The translations under genes were made by a program, and so were the position numbers. The notes under the pieces were generated by a model that did not search any database, was not told the DNA's origin, and worked only from the letters and a program-made list of their open reading frames with translations. Positions 1 through 12,507 of a DNA stretch of 64,000 nt are shown here, one piece after another. The stretch covers positions 17,818,717 through 17,882,716 of the forward strand of contig VZSR01001479.1 of assembly GCA_013398615.1 (NCBI GenBank). Reading direction: 5' to 3'. The stretch comes from Brachypodius melanocephalos (lineage: Eukaryota > Chordata > Aves > Passeriformes > Pycnonotidae). Within the stretch, counting starts at the first letter, position 1; each line of letters begins with the position of its first letter.

Positions 1-73
1 TCTGCAGCATGCTGGAAACAGAGCTGAAAACTCTGGGATGCAGCTGAGGAGGCTGAGTTGTGATAGAGTGAAT

Positions 74-150
74 GTGAAGGTGACTCAAAATTGCCCTGGT
101 TGGTCATAGTGCCCATAAAGTGAAGGTGACTCAACATTTCTCTGGCTGGT
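74..150. repeat. Short tandem duplication, 46-bp period
   Basis: A 31-nt block starting GTGAAGGTGACTCAA occurs at 74-104 and again at 120-150, with 27 of 31 bases identical. The period is 46 bp. This looks like an old local duplication in intronic DNA, and no function is suggested. Confidence 0.7.
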
Positions 151-1444
151 ACCCATCTTTCTTGAGTCCTGGAGATGCTGCTGGTGGTTTTCCACCTTAG
201 GTTTCAAGTTTTGAGGGTTTCCCTTAATTTTTTTTCTTGGGCTTTATGGTTATTTTTGGGCTGCTGTGGTCAAAAGGGAGGGAAATTAAACTCACTCTGT
301 AAGGCCCAAATAGGAGAAATCCAAGATTTAATGTCTAGGCAACATGTTTTGCTCTCTTGGAGAAGATTACCATTGCATTGTCCTTGACTATCCACTATTC
401 CAACTTTCTCCAGCCCAACTAACACCAAATCCCTCTCCTTACTCATATTGTCTGAGAAGGCAAGAGGTTGATGGGAAAAAGCTGTGAAATATGATGAAGC
501 ACCTAAAGCAGCTGAAGTCCCTGAACCTGTCATGAGCTGTTCTACGTTCCTCCTAGCAAGAAGGTCCTTCCTTCTGAGCTGAAGGGCACTGTGGTTATCT
601 GTCAGTGGAGCAACCTCTAAGCTTCAAAACCCCAATACATGCCTGGAGTCTGGGCAGACCTTTTTGCTGACAGCAACTGCTGCCTGACTGCTTCCTTTTA
701 GTCCTGCTGTCCAGCCCAACTGTGATGTGACTCTCACAAAATGTGCTGCAGACTTGGGTGTCCTTAGCTTTTGGCAGGTTCGTGATCCACTGTCATACTA
801 TATGGCTGGAAGTAGCTCCCATCTGTTTCTTCCTTGCCCTACCCTTTATTGGAGTAATGTAGTGTGGGCACTATCCTGTCTAGGCTGTGGAAATGGATTG
901 CTTCAACAGCAGCCACTGGATAGAATAGGGTTTTTTTCATTGGCATTGCATCACTTTGTTTAGAGAAGGTCTGGCACTCGCCCTAGATCTGTTTGGCTTC
1001 TCTGCCTGTTTCTTCTCCTACATGTCGTGGAGGCATATGATAACTCTCCATTGCAAAGGGTATTTGTTTTTCTCAAGGCTCAGTGCGGCACCTTGCCATG
1101 GCCTGTGTCTCTAGGAACAGGACTGTGCCTTGGATCTTTCCATGCCCTGAGGGTGCTCCCGCAGTGCAGGCTGGAGCTAGAGTGATGTAGTGTCCTGTGG
1201 TCCCTCATGCAGCTCTGACCTGTAGAACTGTGGGGCTAATGGGGTGGCCAAGGGCTTTCTCATACTAACATCTACTCTGAAGATGGACTTGGTACTGCAC
1301 CTCTCTTCTGCTCACTTGGTTTTTGGGGAGGAGAGACTGTTTTCTGCTAGTATTTGCAGTAGGTACAAGGGAACACATGGGAAAAGCCACAGTTTTTGTT
1401 GAACGCTCACCCAGGCAACCTTCAGCTGAATGAACCAGAATTTG

Positions 1445-1468
1445 AAAAAAAAAAAAAAAGAAAAAAAA
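1445..1468 (+). repeat. A-rich simple repeat
   Basis: Fifteen A, one G, then eight A, followed by an A/C-rich tail. No LINE or SINE body is recognisable directly beside it. Confidence 0.8.
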
Positions 1469-2613
1469 CCAACAAAACAAAACCCTTCTTTTCCTGCATC
1501 TCATTTTGTAGTTGGAGGTAAGTAATCACCCTCATGTGTACCTTGGTGTCCTTGACAGCTGCTGCTAGTCCTCAGTCGTACTTTTAGTGTTCGACAGTGA
1601 GGTTGCGCAGGGAGCATCGTTGGTGCCAAGAGGATATTAAGCTGGAAACACTAACCCGTGTAGCATGATATTCCTCTGCCCCAAGTGGGCATCAGTGAGG
1701 CTTTAAAGTATTGGTTAGATACTGGCAGAGAGGCAGCTGCTGTTCTGAGTATTTCTGTGTGGGAGAGAGAGAAAGTAAAGAAAAGAAAAGAATGAGTGTT
1801 TACAAGCTTTTATTGTGCATGAAACATCCCATGTGATCATCTCCATGAACAGCCTTGGGCCAAATTTGTCATTTGAGCAGCTCACTGACATCAGTGGCAT
1901 TACTTATACCTCAAGGACATACACATTGTTGTAGGCCTTATTTTAACTTTTCTCAGGAGGGCTAGACCTAGAGCTGACTGCTGCAAAAGAAGGCTGAAGG
2001 ATTCAAAGGAGGAAGGTTTTAGCAACCAAGGAGAGCTTGGTGGTTTTTGTGTGGGGAGTAGCTGGGAACCAGAAAACTGGAGTGGTGAGCTGCTTCTTTG
2101 GTTAGTAAGGGAAGTGTTTTACCTGCAGAGAAACAGTCTCAGAAGGATTCTACAGAATCACTCATGTGAAGTTTGAACAAATAAAGGAGGGTTAAGGACA
2201 AAGAAGGAGGAAAAGAGGAGAGGCTGTGCTCAGAGTCCTGGTCCAAAAGAATTTGATGTTCAGTCACCCTGTGAAGTCATATGAAGACAGCACTGTATGG
2301 AGAGGAGACTTTTTTCCCATCTGCATATGTTTTCCTTCAGCCGTGGGTGTTTTTCAGTTGGCAGAATATTTTTTCTGGGATATATTTTGTCTTGTCATTG
2401 TTCCATTAAGGGCTCTACTCATATCTCTGAGCTATGGTCAAGCAGGCAAATTTCAGGTCACATAACAATTGCTGTGTGCCGAGCACACAGCTCATTAAAA
2501 GACACGAACCCACAAGTTGACACTTGGGATTCAGAGGAGGGCATACGTTGTTTGGATGACATGTTAGCAGAAACTCATCCCTGCTTCCTTCTTCCCTTCT
2601 GGAAGTCAGTTCT

Positions 2614-2650
2614 CCATATTTCCAAATCTGTAAAATAAAATATTGTGAGA
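2614..2650. repeat. Possible ancient MIR/L2-like fragment
   Basis: The stretch around CCAAATCTGTAAAATAAAATA resembles the conserved 'TTTCCTCATCTGTAAAATGGGGATAAT' region of MIR-type SINEs. It is short and diverged, so the call is tentative. Confidence 0.3.
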
Positions 2651-3982
2651 ACTAGGTGGCATGGGAGGGCAGGAGGTGATGAGAGCATTAGCGTGTGCAG
2701 AGGATCATCCTGGTGGCACGAGAGGATACTGGTACAAGTACCTCGGTTTCCTTGCAACTGAAGATAGGGTCATAACGCTCCTGAAAATATAGAATTGCTT
2801 CAGCTTTAGCTCCAAAGGTGCCTTATAAGACATAGTTAAAGACACAGAGACTTATTTCCATTTTAGAGGGGCAATTCCTGTCAAAAGGGATCTTTACATT
2901 TAACCTCCGTCTCAAAGTGGTTTTGTGAAGAGAAAGATCCACTGCCTCTGAGGTGTCCCCCATGCTACCTTGATGTTCAAACATTGATATGTGCTGCACC
3001 TTGTGAGAAAATCATCCCTTTTTAACAGGTGGGCAAACTGTAGGGGGGCAATATGCCCTGTGTGGATAGAGAAAATCCTCTCCCTGCAGGGCTCTTGCTT
3101 CTGTCCTTGCAAGTGTAGCCACTGATAACCATTGGTTCAGTCATGGTGGCTGGGTGCGTGGTGCAGGTACAGTAGGGGGGTTGAAAGGAGCATCTTCTGT
3201 AAAGAAAGTGAACAGAAGAATCTGATCAGTTTAGGGAGGGGTAATGGGAGCTACAGTGACTAGAAGTTGCTGAAGAAGGACAGTTGATACAGACTTCGAA
3301 GAAAATACACAGAGGATATTTAACAGGAAGAGGGAGAAATTATACATACCTATTACAGTGTTTTGCATCTCATATTCCCATGACTCCCCATGAGATTTTC
3401 TCTATCTAGAAGACTTTCCAACTCAGCTCCTTGATCTTGTCCTGATTTTTTACTTTCATTCCTTGTATTGAAGATTCATCATGTCATTTGTATGGACATC
3501 TCACAGACATGGGCTAAGCCCAATGATTTCAGGAGGGATTTGGGAACTGGAAAATGGGGAAATTATGGTGGAACAGAGCTTTTTGGGTTCCTTCTGATCT
3601 TTCACTGAAGTAGAAAATGGTGATTTTCTGTAGGAGAGGTGCCATTGGGAAAGGTGAGGCAGCCCACTGCTCTGAGACACATGTGGCAGACAGATTGTTT
3701 TTTGAGGACTGCATGGTGATCTGCAAACCAGAGACTGCATTCTATTCTCTGAAGGTTTGTGTGGTGAGCGAGAGAATTCTGGCTTCTCCTGTCTGTTCCC
3801 TTTAGATACTGGTTGTGTTACCTGCCCTCAGATCAGCTCTTAAATCAGCAGCTGTCATCAGGCACATGTGTGGGACCTTCCCCTCTCCTCAGTGGTCCCT
3901 GGAGCATCATCTGCTCTGCAGGCTCTACACACAGACCAGGCTTTGCTAACGGTGGCTGCGACCCTCCTTACCTCCCTTCCAG

Positions 3983-4179
3983 ATCTAGATGAGCCTGTTC
4001 TCACCGTTCACCAGACCATCAGTGACGTACGTGGCAGCTTCTACCAGGAGAAGACCGTCTTCCTGCGCTGCACCGTCAACTCCAACCCGCCAGCTCGCTT
4101 CATCTGGAAACGGGGAGTTGAGATACTTTCTCACAGTCAGGACAATGGTGTGGACATCTATGAACCCCTTTACACACAG
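3983..4179 (+). CDS. MDGA1: MDGA1 exon: first half of Ig domain 2
   Basis: This 197-nt exon has its acceptor AG at 3981-3982 and its donor GT at 4180-4181. Its first two bases (AT) complete a codon started upstream. If the missing base is T the residue is Tyr, as in the family. 65 full codons follow, and the exon ends in phase 0 after Gln. Readable motifs are LDEPVLTVHQ at the start, the first Ig cysteine in FLRC, the core tryptophan in ARFIWKRG, and DIYEPLYTQ at the end. The family uses Ig1-Ig2 to contact neuroligin, so this exon encodes part of the functional face. The open frame continues on both sides (3868-4425), but only this part is conserved. The donor CAG|GTGAAA is moderate. Confidence 0.95.
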
Positions 4180-6992
4180 GTGAAAATAAGCAAACCTCTG
4201 CCAGCTTGTGTTGAGTGTTTTGCTGATGCAGGGCACTGTAGTGGCTGGTGTTTCCTTACCTGCGTGGATTTTGATGCTGGGGAGAGGGTGCAGGCCACTG
4301 CAAGGAGCGCTGCCTCCAGAAGGGCTGGTAGATTTTCCTTCTGCATGCAAATTCCCAGGGTACAAGAGGATCAGAGCAGTAGAGGGGGATTGAGGCCTTG
4401 GAGGGCCTTTCCCTTCCACTGCTGAGATTACACAGCCATTGGATGGCTGAGACTAAAATCCAAATATGCCAAGATTGGATTTCCTCTCTCTCTCATCACT
4501 ATTTTTTTTTTTCTTAATTGAGCACCCAGGCTCCATATATCAGGGAAGGGCTTCCTGTTTAGCAGTGTGAGCAAATGGCAGGCATTGTTTATTGCCATGA
4601 GCTTTTTCTGATGGCCAGAAGTAATGGGGAGCCTAACTGCCTGGGCGCTTCCTGACTGTTGTCCTGTGACAAGGTGTCCACATCTTTTCTCCTTCTCCTG
4701 CTTGCCTGTGTTGGGCTTGCCCTGCACTACCAGATTTCCCCTATAAACACCACTTTCTTCACAGTAATTAGCCTGCCAATGCAATGGGAGGTGGAACTTT
4801 TCTTTTGCCAGGGCACTCTGGGCACATTATCCTAAAATGAGCTCGGGATCTGAATGTCTTTTAGATTCTAATCAGCCCCAGTACTTCCAGCAAGACTGCT
4901 AGGGAGCACATGGCAGGGATGGGTGGGAAGGGAGGGCTGAAAAGGCAGCTCCCCAGGGCACCTGTTTCATCCCAAGCATCTTCCTGCATTCCCAAAGTTG
5001 GGCCAAGAGCACATTCTGCCTGAGTTTGATTTCTGAGCAATGCCCCAGGCAACCTTTAAGTTAATGTAGTCATGTTCATATTTTATTGAAACACACCATC
5101 TCTGTAGGTCATGGAAATGGGCATCCAAATGGAAATATTCAGGGGGATGAGGAGGGAGGAGAGAGCTGCAGGTTAGTGGCAGATTCGCAGAAACACTGTA
5201 GGTCAGTGCTGCTGTTTGGCCCTGAAGACAGCTTTGTCTGTGTGCTACGTGGCTCCCAACTAGGACACCCCTGGCCTTGGAGGAAGCCACCATGGGCTCT
5301 TCCAGTTTTCACTAGGCTCAGTGTAATTAACAGGAGATGTTGCCTAATGAGAGGATGTCTTAGGACTTGGGATATTTTCTCTAGCTAAATAAGGCATCTG
5401 GCAAAAGTTCACTGTGTTGCAGCGTTAATGTTTAAATGACCCAGCATGCTGCAGCTCCTGTGAGGCAGCGCTCCCAACACGATGGGTCATTCCCAGCTCT
5501 GAAAGAGGATGTTGGGGCTGCTGTGCTCAGACAGCCATGCCCTGGCGATCCTCTCATTAACACCAGCATAAGCCTGTAAGTTTGAGTTGGTAAGAGCTGA
5601 AGTTAACAAAAACACACCTCTGCAGCACTGTTGGAATGGGAAAACCATGTTGGAATGTTTAACAAAGTACCCTTCACTGGAGTTTGCAGTGTTGTTTTAG
5701 AGATGAACCTCTGTCCAGTGTCAGGCTTGAATAGGCTCTTACATTAAAAATGAGATGAAGACTTCACTGTTTAAGCTTTTTAAAACTTACTTACACTGAG
5801 GGTTTATACACATATACCTGAATTCTCTAGTCAATAAACAGGCTACATATGACCCTGTAAGTATGTAGATGACATGCATATCATAAATGCCATAATTTAT
5901 GCCCACTACTTTATAATCAGTGTGGCACAGCAACAGTTCTCAGGGGACAGGGCTTTCCTAGGGTCATCAGTGTCCTAGGTTTTAGCATTCTAATTTACTC
6001 ACTTCACATCCTTGTTCTCTGCATATTAGCATTCCTGAGCTCATTGTCCAGTCCCTTGAGGTTGTCCTCAGGAGGATTTGTCATGCTGGCACCTCCTCAC
6101 ACTTGTGGGCAGTTATGGAATGGTTTCTCCAAAAGAGATGTAGACAAACACAAGGAGAACACAACAGCAACAAGCTGTCAGCAGAAGACGTACGAGCTGC
6201 AGGGTGTGCAGACCATAGGATGGTTCTGAGAGCTTTCTGCATTCCATAAATAAAAGTCTACGGAACATGTCTATCGCTAATGTAACAACTTGATTCTGTT
6301 TCTGTAACAAGCCAGTAACTAATGGAGTGCAGGCAGTGATTTTATTTGTTACCTTAGAATGAGAAAAGGCTATCAAAGTCTCTGCAGTCACTCTGGATTT
6401 ACATCAGCATAAATGAGATTAGAATCTGGAGAAGAGGGATCAGAAAGTTTTGAAAGTTCTTTTGAGTATTTCTCTGAATTTTTTTTCCTCCTGTTCTGCA
6501 GATTTCTAGAGCAGAACTGTTGAACTTGTCATATTTAGGCCAGTATTAATGCTTCAATCTGCTCTGATTTACTTTGGTTTGGCAATGTTGAGTCCCCAGT
6601 GACTTCCTTTGGGTTCCTACTGATGTCTCAGAATTAGATCTCAGGGTCTGTTCTGGGATGGTTAAGTTTTGTCATGTTCTGCAAGATGTTTCTGGCAGTA
6701 GCTGATGAGAAATTATGCCCAGACCTGTTTGGCAGTGCTTTCAGGTCATGTCAGTCAGTTAATGGCTGTTTTGTGAAACCCTGGAGGTGAAATGACCACT
6801 GCAAACATTTTGTGTCTCCTTTATATAGAGCTGGGGGGACTTGAAATCTGCACAGTTCCCTAGGATTTTCGTGGGAGCTGCTGGTAATCTGGAAACTTTG
6901 GGACAGGATTTGGGACAGGTCTCACACATCTGGCTTGGAATGGTGATCTGTGCTTTGTGTCTTTTTTTGGCCTTATTTTTCCCAAATCCCAG
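4180..6992 (+). other. MDGA1: MDGA1 intron within Ig2 (phase 0)
   Basis: This 2813-nt intron splits the Ig2 coding region. A third copy of the CCCAGGCAACCTT core is at 5044-5056. The rest is unremarkable intronic sequence without a supported exon, RNA gene or recognisable young mobile element. The acceptor is preceded by a T-rich run (6962-6980). Confidence 0.8.
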
Positions 6993-7125
6993 GGTGAAAC
7001 CAAAGTCCTGAAGCTGAAGAACCTTCGACCTCAGGATTATGCCAGCTACACGTGCCAGGTGTCTGTCCGCAATGTCTGCAGTATCCCTGACAAATCCATC
7101 ACCTTCCAGCTCACAAACACCACAG
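6993..7125 (+). CDS. MDGA1: MDGA1 exon: second half of Ig domain 2
   Basis: This 133-nt exon has AG at 6991-6992 and the donor GTAAGA at 7126. It enters in phase 0 with Gly-Glu-Thr and leaves in phase 1 with a single G. The product GETKVLKLKNLRPQDYASY followed by TCQVSV carries the Ig C-terminal signature D-x-A-S-Y-x-C and so the second half of the Ig2 disulfide. A further cysteine in RNVCSIPDK is also present in the family as I recall it. One N-glycosylation sequon (NTT) sits at the end of the exon in the Ig2-Ig3 linker. The match to mammalian MDGA1 is nearly complete, so the exon is under strong constraint. Confidence 0.95.
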
Positions 7126-10100
7126 GTAAGAGGGGACATGAAGGGTCCCTGCAGCCCTCTGACCCTTCACCTCCTCCTCAGCCATTATTCCTGCAGGAGG
7201 ATAACACAGCACTCTGTCCAGGGCCTGCAGCACCTCGACCTCATTTTTGTGGCTGCTGGGATTACAGATCCTTCACATGCAATCTTGTGGCCAGGGCTGC
7301 TCTAGTTTTTCACAGCACTGCATGTAGCCACTGCCTTGGCCAGGCCTGCCATGAGATCATTAAAACAGACTATGTGTAGGTGTTGAGGCACTATGTAACT
7401 TCTAATTCCTACACTATTTTATTTATTTATAATTCTAAGTGACTTTAAAAATAGATTTTCTACAGTCTAGAGTGGGGCAGTGCTGCAGGAGTTCTTACAA
7501 ATAATTCATCCGTGTGTGACTCCAGCCTGGTTTGCCAGGCTGTGCTCTAAGCACCTCCCAGGTAACAGGCTCTGCTGGTGCCAGTGTTTGTGGAAAGCAT
7601 ACATCTCCAGTGCCTTCCCAATAAATAAATTTTATGCTCATGTTCATACTGGCAGTGCTTGAGGGCACTTCCAGTTGTGAGCAGATTCAGTTTGGTGCCT
7701 CTTGCTTTGATGTGCAATAAGTGAACAATAACTGAGTGTCACATATCAAATACTGACAAGGACTTGATTGCAACCTTCCATTAAAAAAAACCCTTCCATT
7801 TAAAACCAAAACCACACACACAATATAAAATCCCCACCTGCAAAGCCCCCATGTGTGTTGAATATTTGCAAATAATAAGTAAATGTCAGGAAATTGCTTC
7901 CAGTCCTGGGGTATTCTGTGATCAGAGAGAAAGGCATTGTAGCTGTTTGAATTATTCACCTCTCTAATATAATACAAAGCAGTTCACATCCCTTGTGTCA
8001 TCTTTGTGCGGTGGAAACAGAACTTTTTTGATGTTCTTAACTGTTGACAGGATATTGTTGATACTGTTTAAATTATGTTTATTGATCTGAGTCGAATTCC
8101 AAGGTGCTGAACAATAGTTGCCTCATTTTATGTAGGAATAAGAAAAAATAATGAGCTTAAGAAAGCGAATTATAGCTAATGTCAGAAAAAAGTATTCTCT
8201 TTGTAGTAAGATCTCTGAACATGCCTCGAACAACTCACCCTATTAGCTGAATTTCTCTCAGGATGAGAGTGTAGCAAATGTTGAAATATTCCCTTTAAAA
8301 ACTTGTGTTCATGATGAAGAAAGGGATCTTATACAGCTCTTCTTCCCTGTGTACCTTTACCTTTGAAGAGTTAGAAAATCAATTTTCTCTTCATGTCCAC
8401 TCCCCCTGCCAGCCCAAGCACAGGGAAACTACTCTTCATTTCAATCCAGCCCCTGTACTAAGGGAATGGGGAAAATATATTTTCAGGTTGTACTCGATGA
8501 CAAGTCAACAATATGGCTCAATTTACACCAGCTTCTTAAGCCCATCTATCTAGGTGGGGTTTTTTTCTGTTTTTTAATTATAGATGCATATTTATACATG
8601 GTTACATACAGTAGAGCCTGGCACTACAAGCTCAAAGGGGCCATGGAAAATGTGTTCTTAGCAAATTGTATTAAAAGTTGGCAGTGAAAATGAAGCTGGC
8701 ATTGCAATGTGAGCAGGATTTGTGTTAAATAGTACGACTATATTTAACATGAAATATTGTATGGATTACTTGCCCTGTAGGTAGTATTGTGCATAGATGA
8801 GGAAATATTTAAATGAAATTTTTTAATTCTCTCCTCTTTTGCCTAGGTCTTTTCTGTTCTGCTTGTGCTTTCACAGCTTCCCCAGACTTGGCTGTGCCCA
8901 GAATCCTGAGCAGCTTCACTCAGGATGCCTTTGCCTTTATAACTGAGAAGGGCCCAAAGGGTGCTGAAATGCTTGGAGATTTCTCTCTCTTAAATATTTA
9001 TAGTCCAGACACTAGAGACCTTGAGGTGAATTGGTGGGTCAGGTCAGCTCAGGCCAGAGGAATCTCCTCAGCTCATTTGCTGTTCCTCAGCTGGCTCTTC
9101 AGTGTCCTTTGGGCAGATCATAGTCCCTGGTAAGGAGATGGACTTCTCCCAAGCTCTGTTCAGCAGCTTGGGCATTGCAGCAGGAAATGGGTTCTTTGTC
9201 TGCAGCCTTAGTGGGAAGGAGATGTTGTCCCTGCTCCCTCTCTGTTCTGCTGCTGTTGCCTGGCTCCAGAGCAGCAGGTTGGGTCCACAGAGCCACAGAA
9301 CCAGCTCAGCACCAGGCTGCCATCACCTGCTCCAGCAGGGTCAGCCTGACTTTTCCCCCTTCCTCAATTTCTGCAAAATTAAGCAGCCCAGCTGGTTAAT
9401 TCTCCTCCAGTTTTACTGCAGCAAATTGGACTTCAAAGGGAATTGAAAGCGATTCTTTGTTTTTAATGGTCCCCTCGCTGCTCGGCAGACTCCGCCAGCA
9501 GGTTTTCTGAGCCAAGAACAAAAGGAATTGCCACAGGTTACAAATAAATGAGAATCATCTCCTGCATAACAATGTCTGCAGTCTGTTAACCCCTGTCTGC
9601 TGACGGAAGTGGGAGTGGGGAGTGGTAACCCATACAGGCTGCCACAGCCCAGGCTCCATTTTTGGGGCATGTCATGGGAGCTTGCTTCCTGGAGCTGTGC
9701 AGGTGGCAGATTTGCAGTTTCCCTGCCTCTTGCATGCACACACAGCCTGCCCTGATGCAGTGCTTGCACCAGCATGTCACCTTTCTAACATGCTGCCTTG
9801 CCCAGAGGTGGGTAAGATGAGTGTGGGTCAGATAATTGCATACCCAGCCCTAAATCTGCAAGAGCCCTAAATCTTAACCAGAGCCTGCAGGACCTCTAGT
9901 CTGTGCTCCCCAACTCTGCCACCTTCTCTCTGGACATGGGCTGGTCTCAGGCTTTCTCTGTCTCTGTCAGGGATGGATGGAGATTCCCAGGCAAGATGGT
10001 GCACCTGCCAGTTTGTCTGTGCCCTGTGAACCTGAGACCAGTTCAATGTCCGAGGGCACAAACAGCTATTTGGTGCCAGCTGCACTGAGTTAGTGACAGG

Positions 10101-11844
10101 AACGTGTCCTGCCCAGCCATGGTGAGTTGAGCTATTGCGTTTCTGGGCTTCATACTATCTCATGAAACCATCTAGAGCTGGGTGAGGATGTACAAATCCT
10201 TCCTTTGCTATTTAATAAGCATTAACCCTTGCACACTATTTACAAGATTCCTGCAAAGAGACCTGCCAAAGTCTCTTTGAGTGCAGTCTGTGGCCTCCTG
10301 AAATTCAAACGCTCCAACCACTGGCCTCAAAAGGGCCAGTGCAGGTAGCAGAAGAGCCACCTTCTTCCTTGGGCATAGCTGGCCACCTCTGACACAAACA
10401 GCGTGTGCAGTGGCCAGGGAGGACATTATATTCAGCACACCAAAGCAATATCCCAGCCTGGCAGTAGTTGTGCTGCTAAATTATGACACTGGTGCTGAGG
10501 AGAGAAGAGTCCTCCTTGCCTTGTTTGTGTGGGCTGTAATTCAGAGATCCAACACAAATCCAGCACAGCTCATTAACACAGGGTCCAGAGAGAGAAGAGG
10601 CAGAAATAATGATGCCGTTAAATCAGGCTTCATGAATATGGAACAATGTCTTATTTTGCATTATTATGGCTGTTACTTAAAACATACTCCCTGCTTTTTT
10701 TGCTGGGGACTGCTACTTTCTCAGCTCCGTGTGGATGAGGTGGTGGTAGTGCTCATAGAGGCTTTGAAAGACTTCATGGAATGAAATAGAGAATACAAAG
10801 GGAAGGATTTTGGATCAGTTCCTGGAGGGGACTGTAGTGAGAAGGGTGAAGAAATAAAATAAAACCAAAAAACAGGTACCAGGGATTCCAAGGAGAGGTT
10901 GTCTAGACACTTAGATCAGTCTCAGCTGAACTGAATGTGAAGGAGAATTGCTGTGATCGTGATAGCCCCCAGGTGTACAGAAAAGCATATTAGACACCTG
11001 AGAAGGTGAAGGAGATTAAGAGCAGGTTCAGATCTGCTGTAAATGGTCCATTGAGATGCAGAGAGGTCCTGGTCCTCCATGTCAGTCTCTGAGCTGCAAG
11101 GACTATGTGCCTGGCAAAGCCTTTGCCTCTCAAAGATGTCTAGTTGGGTGTGGGAGATAAAGAGGTGTATCATGGGATAGCTGAGAATAGCTTTTTTTAG
11201 TGATAAACCTTTCCTAAAGCTTGCTTCCTGAGATGGAAGCTCTGAATGAGAGGGCTGGTTTAATGTCAGCTGTCCTTGAGTACCAGCAGTGACTGGGTTC
11301 AAGCAGGCTCCTTCGAGGCTATCCTTTCTCCTTCACCTCTCCATCAAGGCTGCAAAGGCTTCCATTGCCCTTAGGCCTGGCCACAGTTGTTTGCATCGGG
11401 AGTCAAGAAACTCCAGGCGTTTTTCACTGCCAATTGTTGCCTGTTTGCCACCCCTGTATGTGCAGATTGGATTCATAGGGCTTTTCTTCTGACCTGCATC
11501 CTAAGCCACAGAGAACCTGCACTGAACACTGATAAAATGTTATAGCTGCTTTGTGCTCCAGTCCTAAGCACTACTTGTAGAGTGTTTTCTGGGGCAGTGT
11601 GAGGTCCTGCCTGCTCTGTTTCCTAGCCATAAAAGAGCAGAATATTCTCATGCAAAGACATGGTAATGATCATGCTTGAGATTGACAAACACCTCATATT
11701 TGTAATCAATTCATAGATCTTTCCAGCTGTCTCTACTCAAACCAGCCATGAACAAGAACAAATCATAAAAAGTAGGAAGCTGTGCACAGGCAAGTGGATT
11801 GGTTTTTGTCAAGCTCTGAAGTGTCCCTCTTTGTGCTTTTCCAG
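7126..11844 (+). other. MDGA1: MDGA1 intron between Ig2 and Ig3 (phase 1)
   Basis: This is a 4719-nt intron. I see no other exon or RNA gene. A short imperfect repeat around CCCTTCCATT occurs at 7772-7803. The interval 9400-9580 has a run of SOX-type and homeodomain-type sequence words and is listed as a candidate element in the findings. The remainder shows only stop-rich frames. Confidence 0.8.
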
Positions 11845-12114
11845 CCCCACCTGCTCTGAAGCTGTCTGTCAATGAGACTCTGGTGGTCAACCCTGGTGAC
11901 AACATCACTATGCAGTGCTCTCTGACGGGTGGTGACCCACAGCCAGAAGTAGTCTGGTCCCACTCTCCTGGCCCAATGCCTCCCAACAGCCTTGTGCAAG
12001 GAGGCAACCTCACCATCTGGAGGATCCGCGTGGAGGACTCGGGCTACTACAACTGCACGGCCATCAACAACGTGGGGAACCCGGCAAAGAAGATTGTGAA
12101 CCTGCTGGTGCGGT
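11845..12114 (+). CDS. MDGA1: MDGA1 exon: Ig domain 3
   Basis: This 270-nt exon is phase 1 at both ends. AG is at 11843-11844 and the donor GTAAGG is at 12115. Joined to the preceding G it starts Ala-Pro-Pro-Ala-Leu-Lys-Leu and ends NVGNPAKKIVNLLVR. The Ig cysteines are in MQCSL and YYNCTA, and the core Trp is in VVWSH. Four sequons (NET, NIT, NLT, NCT) make this the most densely N-glycosylated domain in the window. The whole domain is one symmetrical exon, so skipping it would keep the frame. The middle loop (SPGPMPPNSLVQGG) is the least family-like part. Confidence 0.95.
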
Positions 12115-12507
12115 GTAAGGGGCTGTTCTTCTCTGAGCATGTGCTTTCAGGGAGCGGGGGAATTGCATTCCTCCTGGCTGTTCTTGTACAGCTGAGGGCC
12201 AATGTGATATTTAGTGGTCATTAATATTCTAGAGAAGTGCCTGTGCAAGTTTCTCTGCTCCCAAACCAGCGGCTGTGCAAGCACCGCTTGCAGCTTCATC
12301 CTGGGCTGTAGCATTATCCTGAATTGGATGGTCCCAGACTGCCAGATGTGAGGCCCTTGGGACCTTTTGTGGAAACGTAAGTGGGAGAGGTCTTTGGGCA
12401 GATTTTGCATGGAAATACTGCCTTCCTGGAGAGCAAAGAATGGTTTTCCTGTCCCGTGTGAGATACTTTGATATCCCTAACCAGTTTTGTACTTCTGTTC
12501 ATCTCAG
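12115..12507 (+). other. MDGA1: Short MDGA1 intron between Ig3 and Ig4 (phase 1)
   Basis: At 393 nt this is by far the shortest intron in the window. The donor is GTAAGG and the acceptor TTCATCTCAG. Nothing else is recognisable inside it. Confidence 0.9.

Larger units (their letters stand above)
1..3982 (+). other. MDGA1: MDGA1 intron (3' part) upstream of first Ig2 exon
   Basis: No Ig1-like exon appears in any frame, so this is the tail of the intron between the Ig1 and Ig2 coding exons. It ends in a good pyrimidine tract and AG at 3981-3982. Contents I can point to are a 46-bp-period tandem duplication at 74-150, an A15-G-A8 tract at 1445-1468, and two copies of a recurring CCCAGGCAACCTT-type core (1410-1422 and 2959-2971). 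Short stretches also resemble the 3' part of ancient MIR/L2 elements near 2614-2650 and 3016-3045. Otherwise I see no gene or RNA. Confidence 0.8.

Noticed and set aside
3868..4425. 185-codon frame containing the first Ig2 exon
   Set aside because: Only 3983-4179 matches MDGA1 and is bounded by splice sites. The rest is intronic read-through, so it is not a separate gene.
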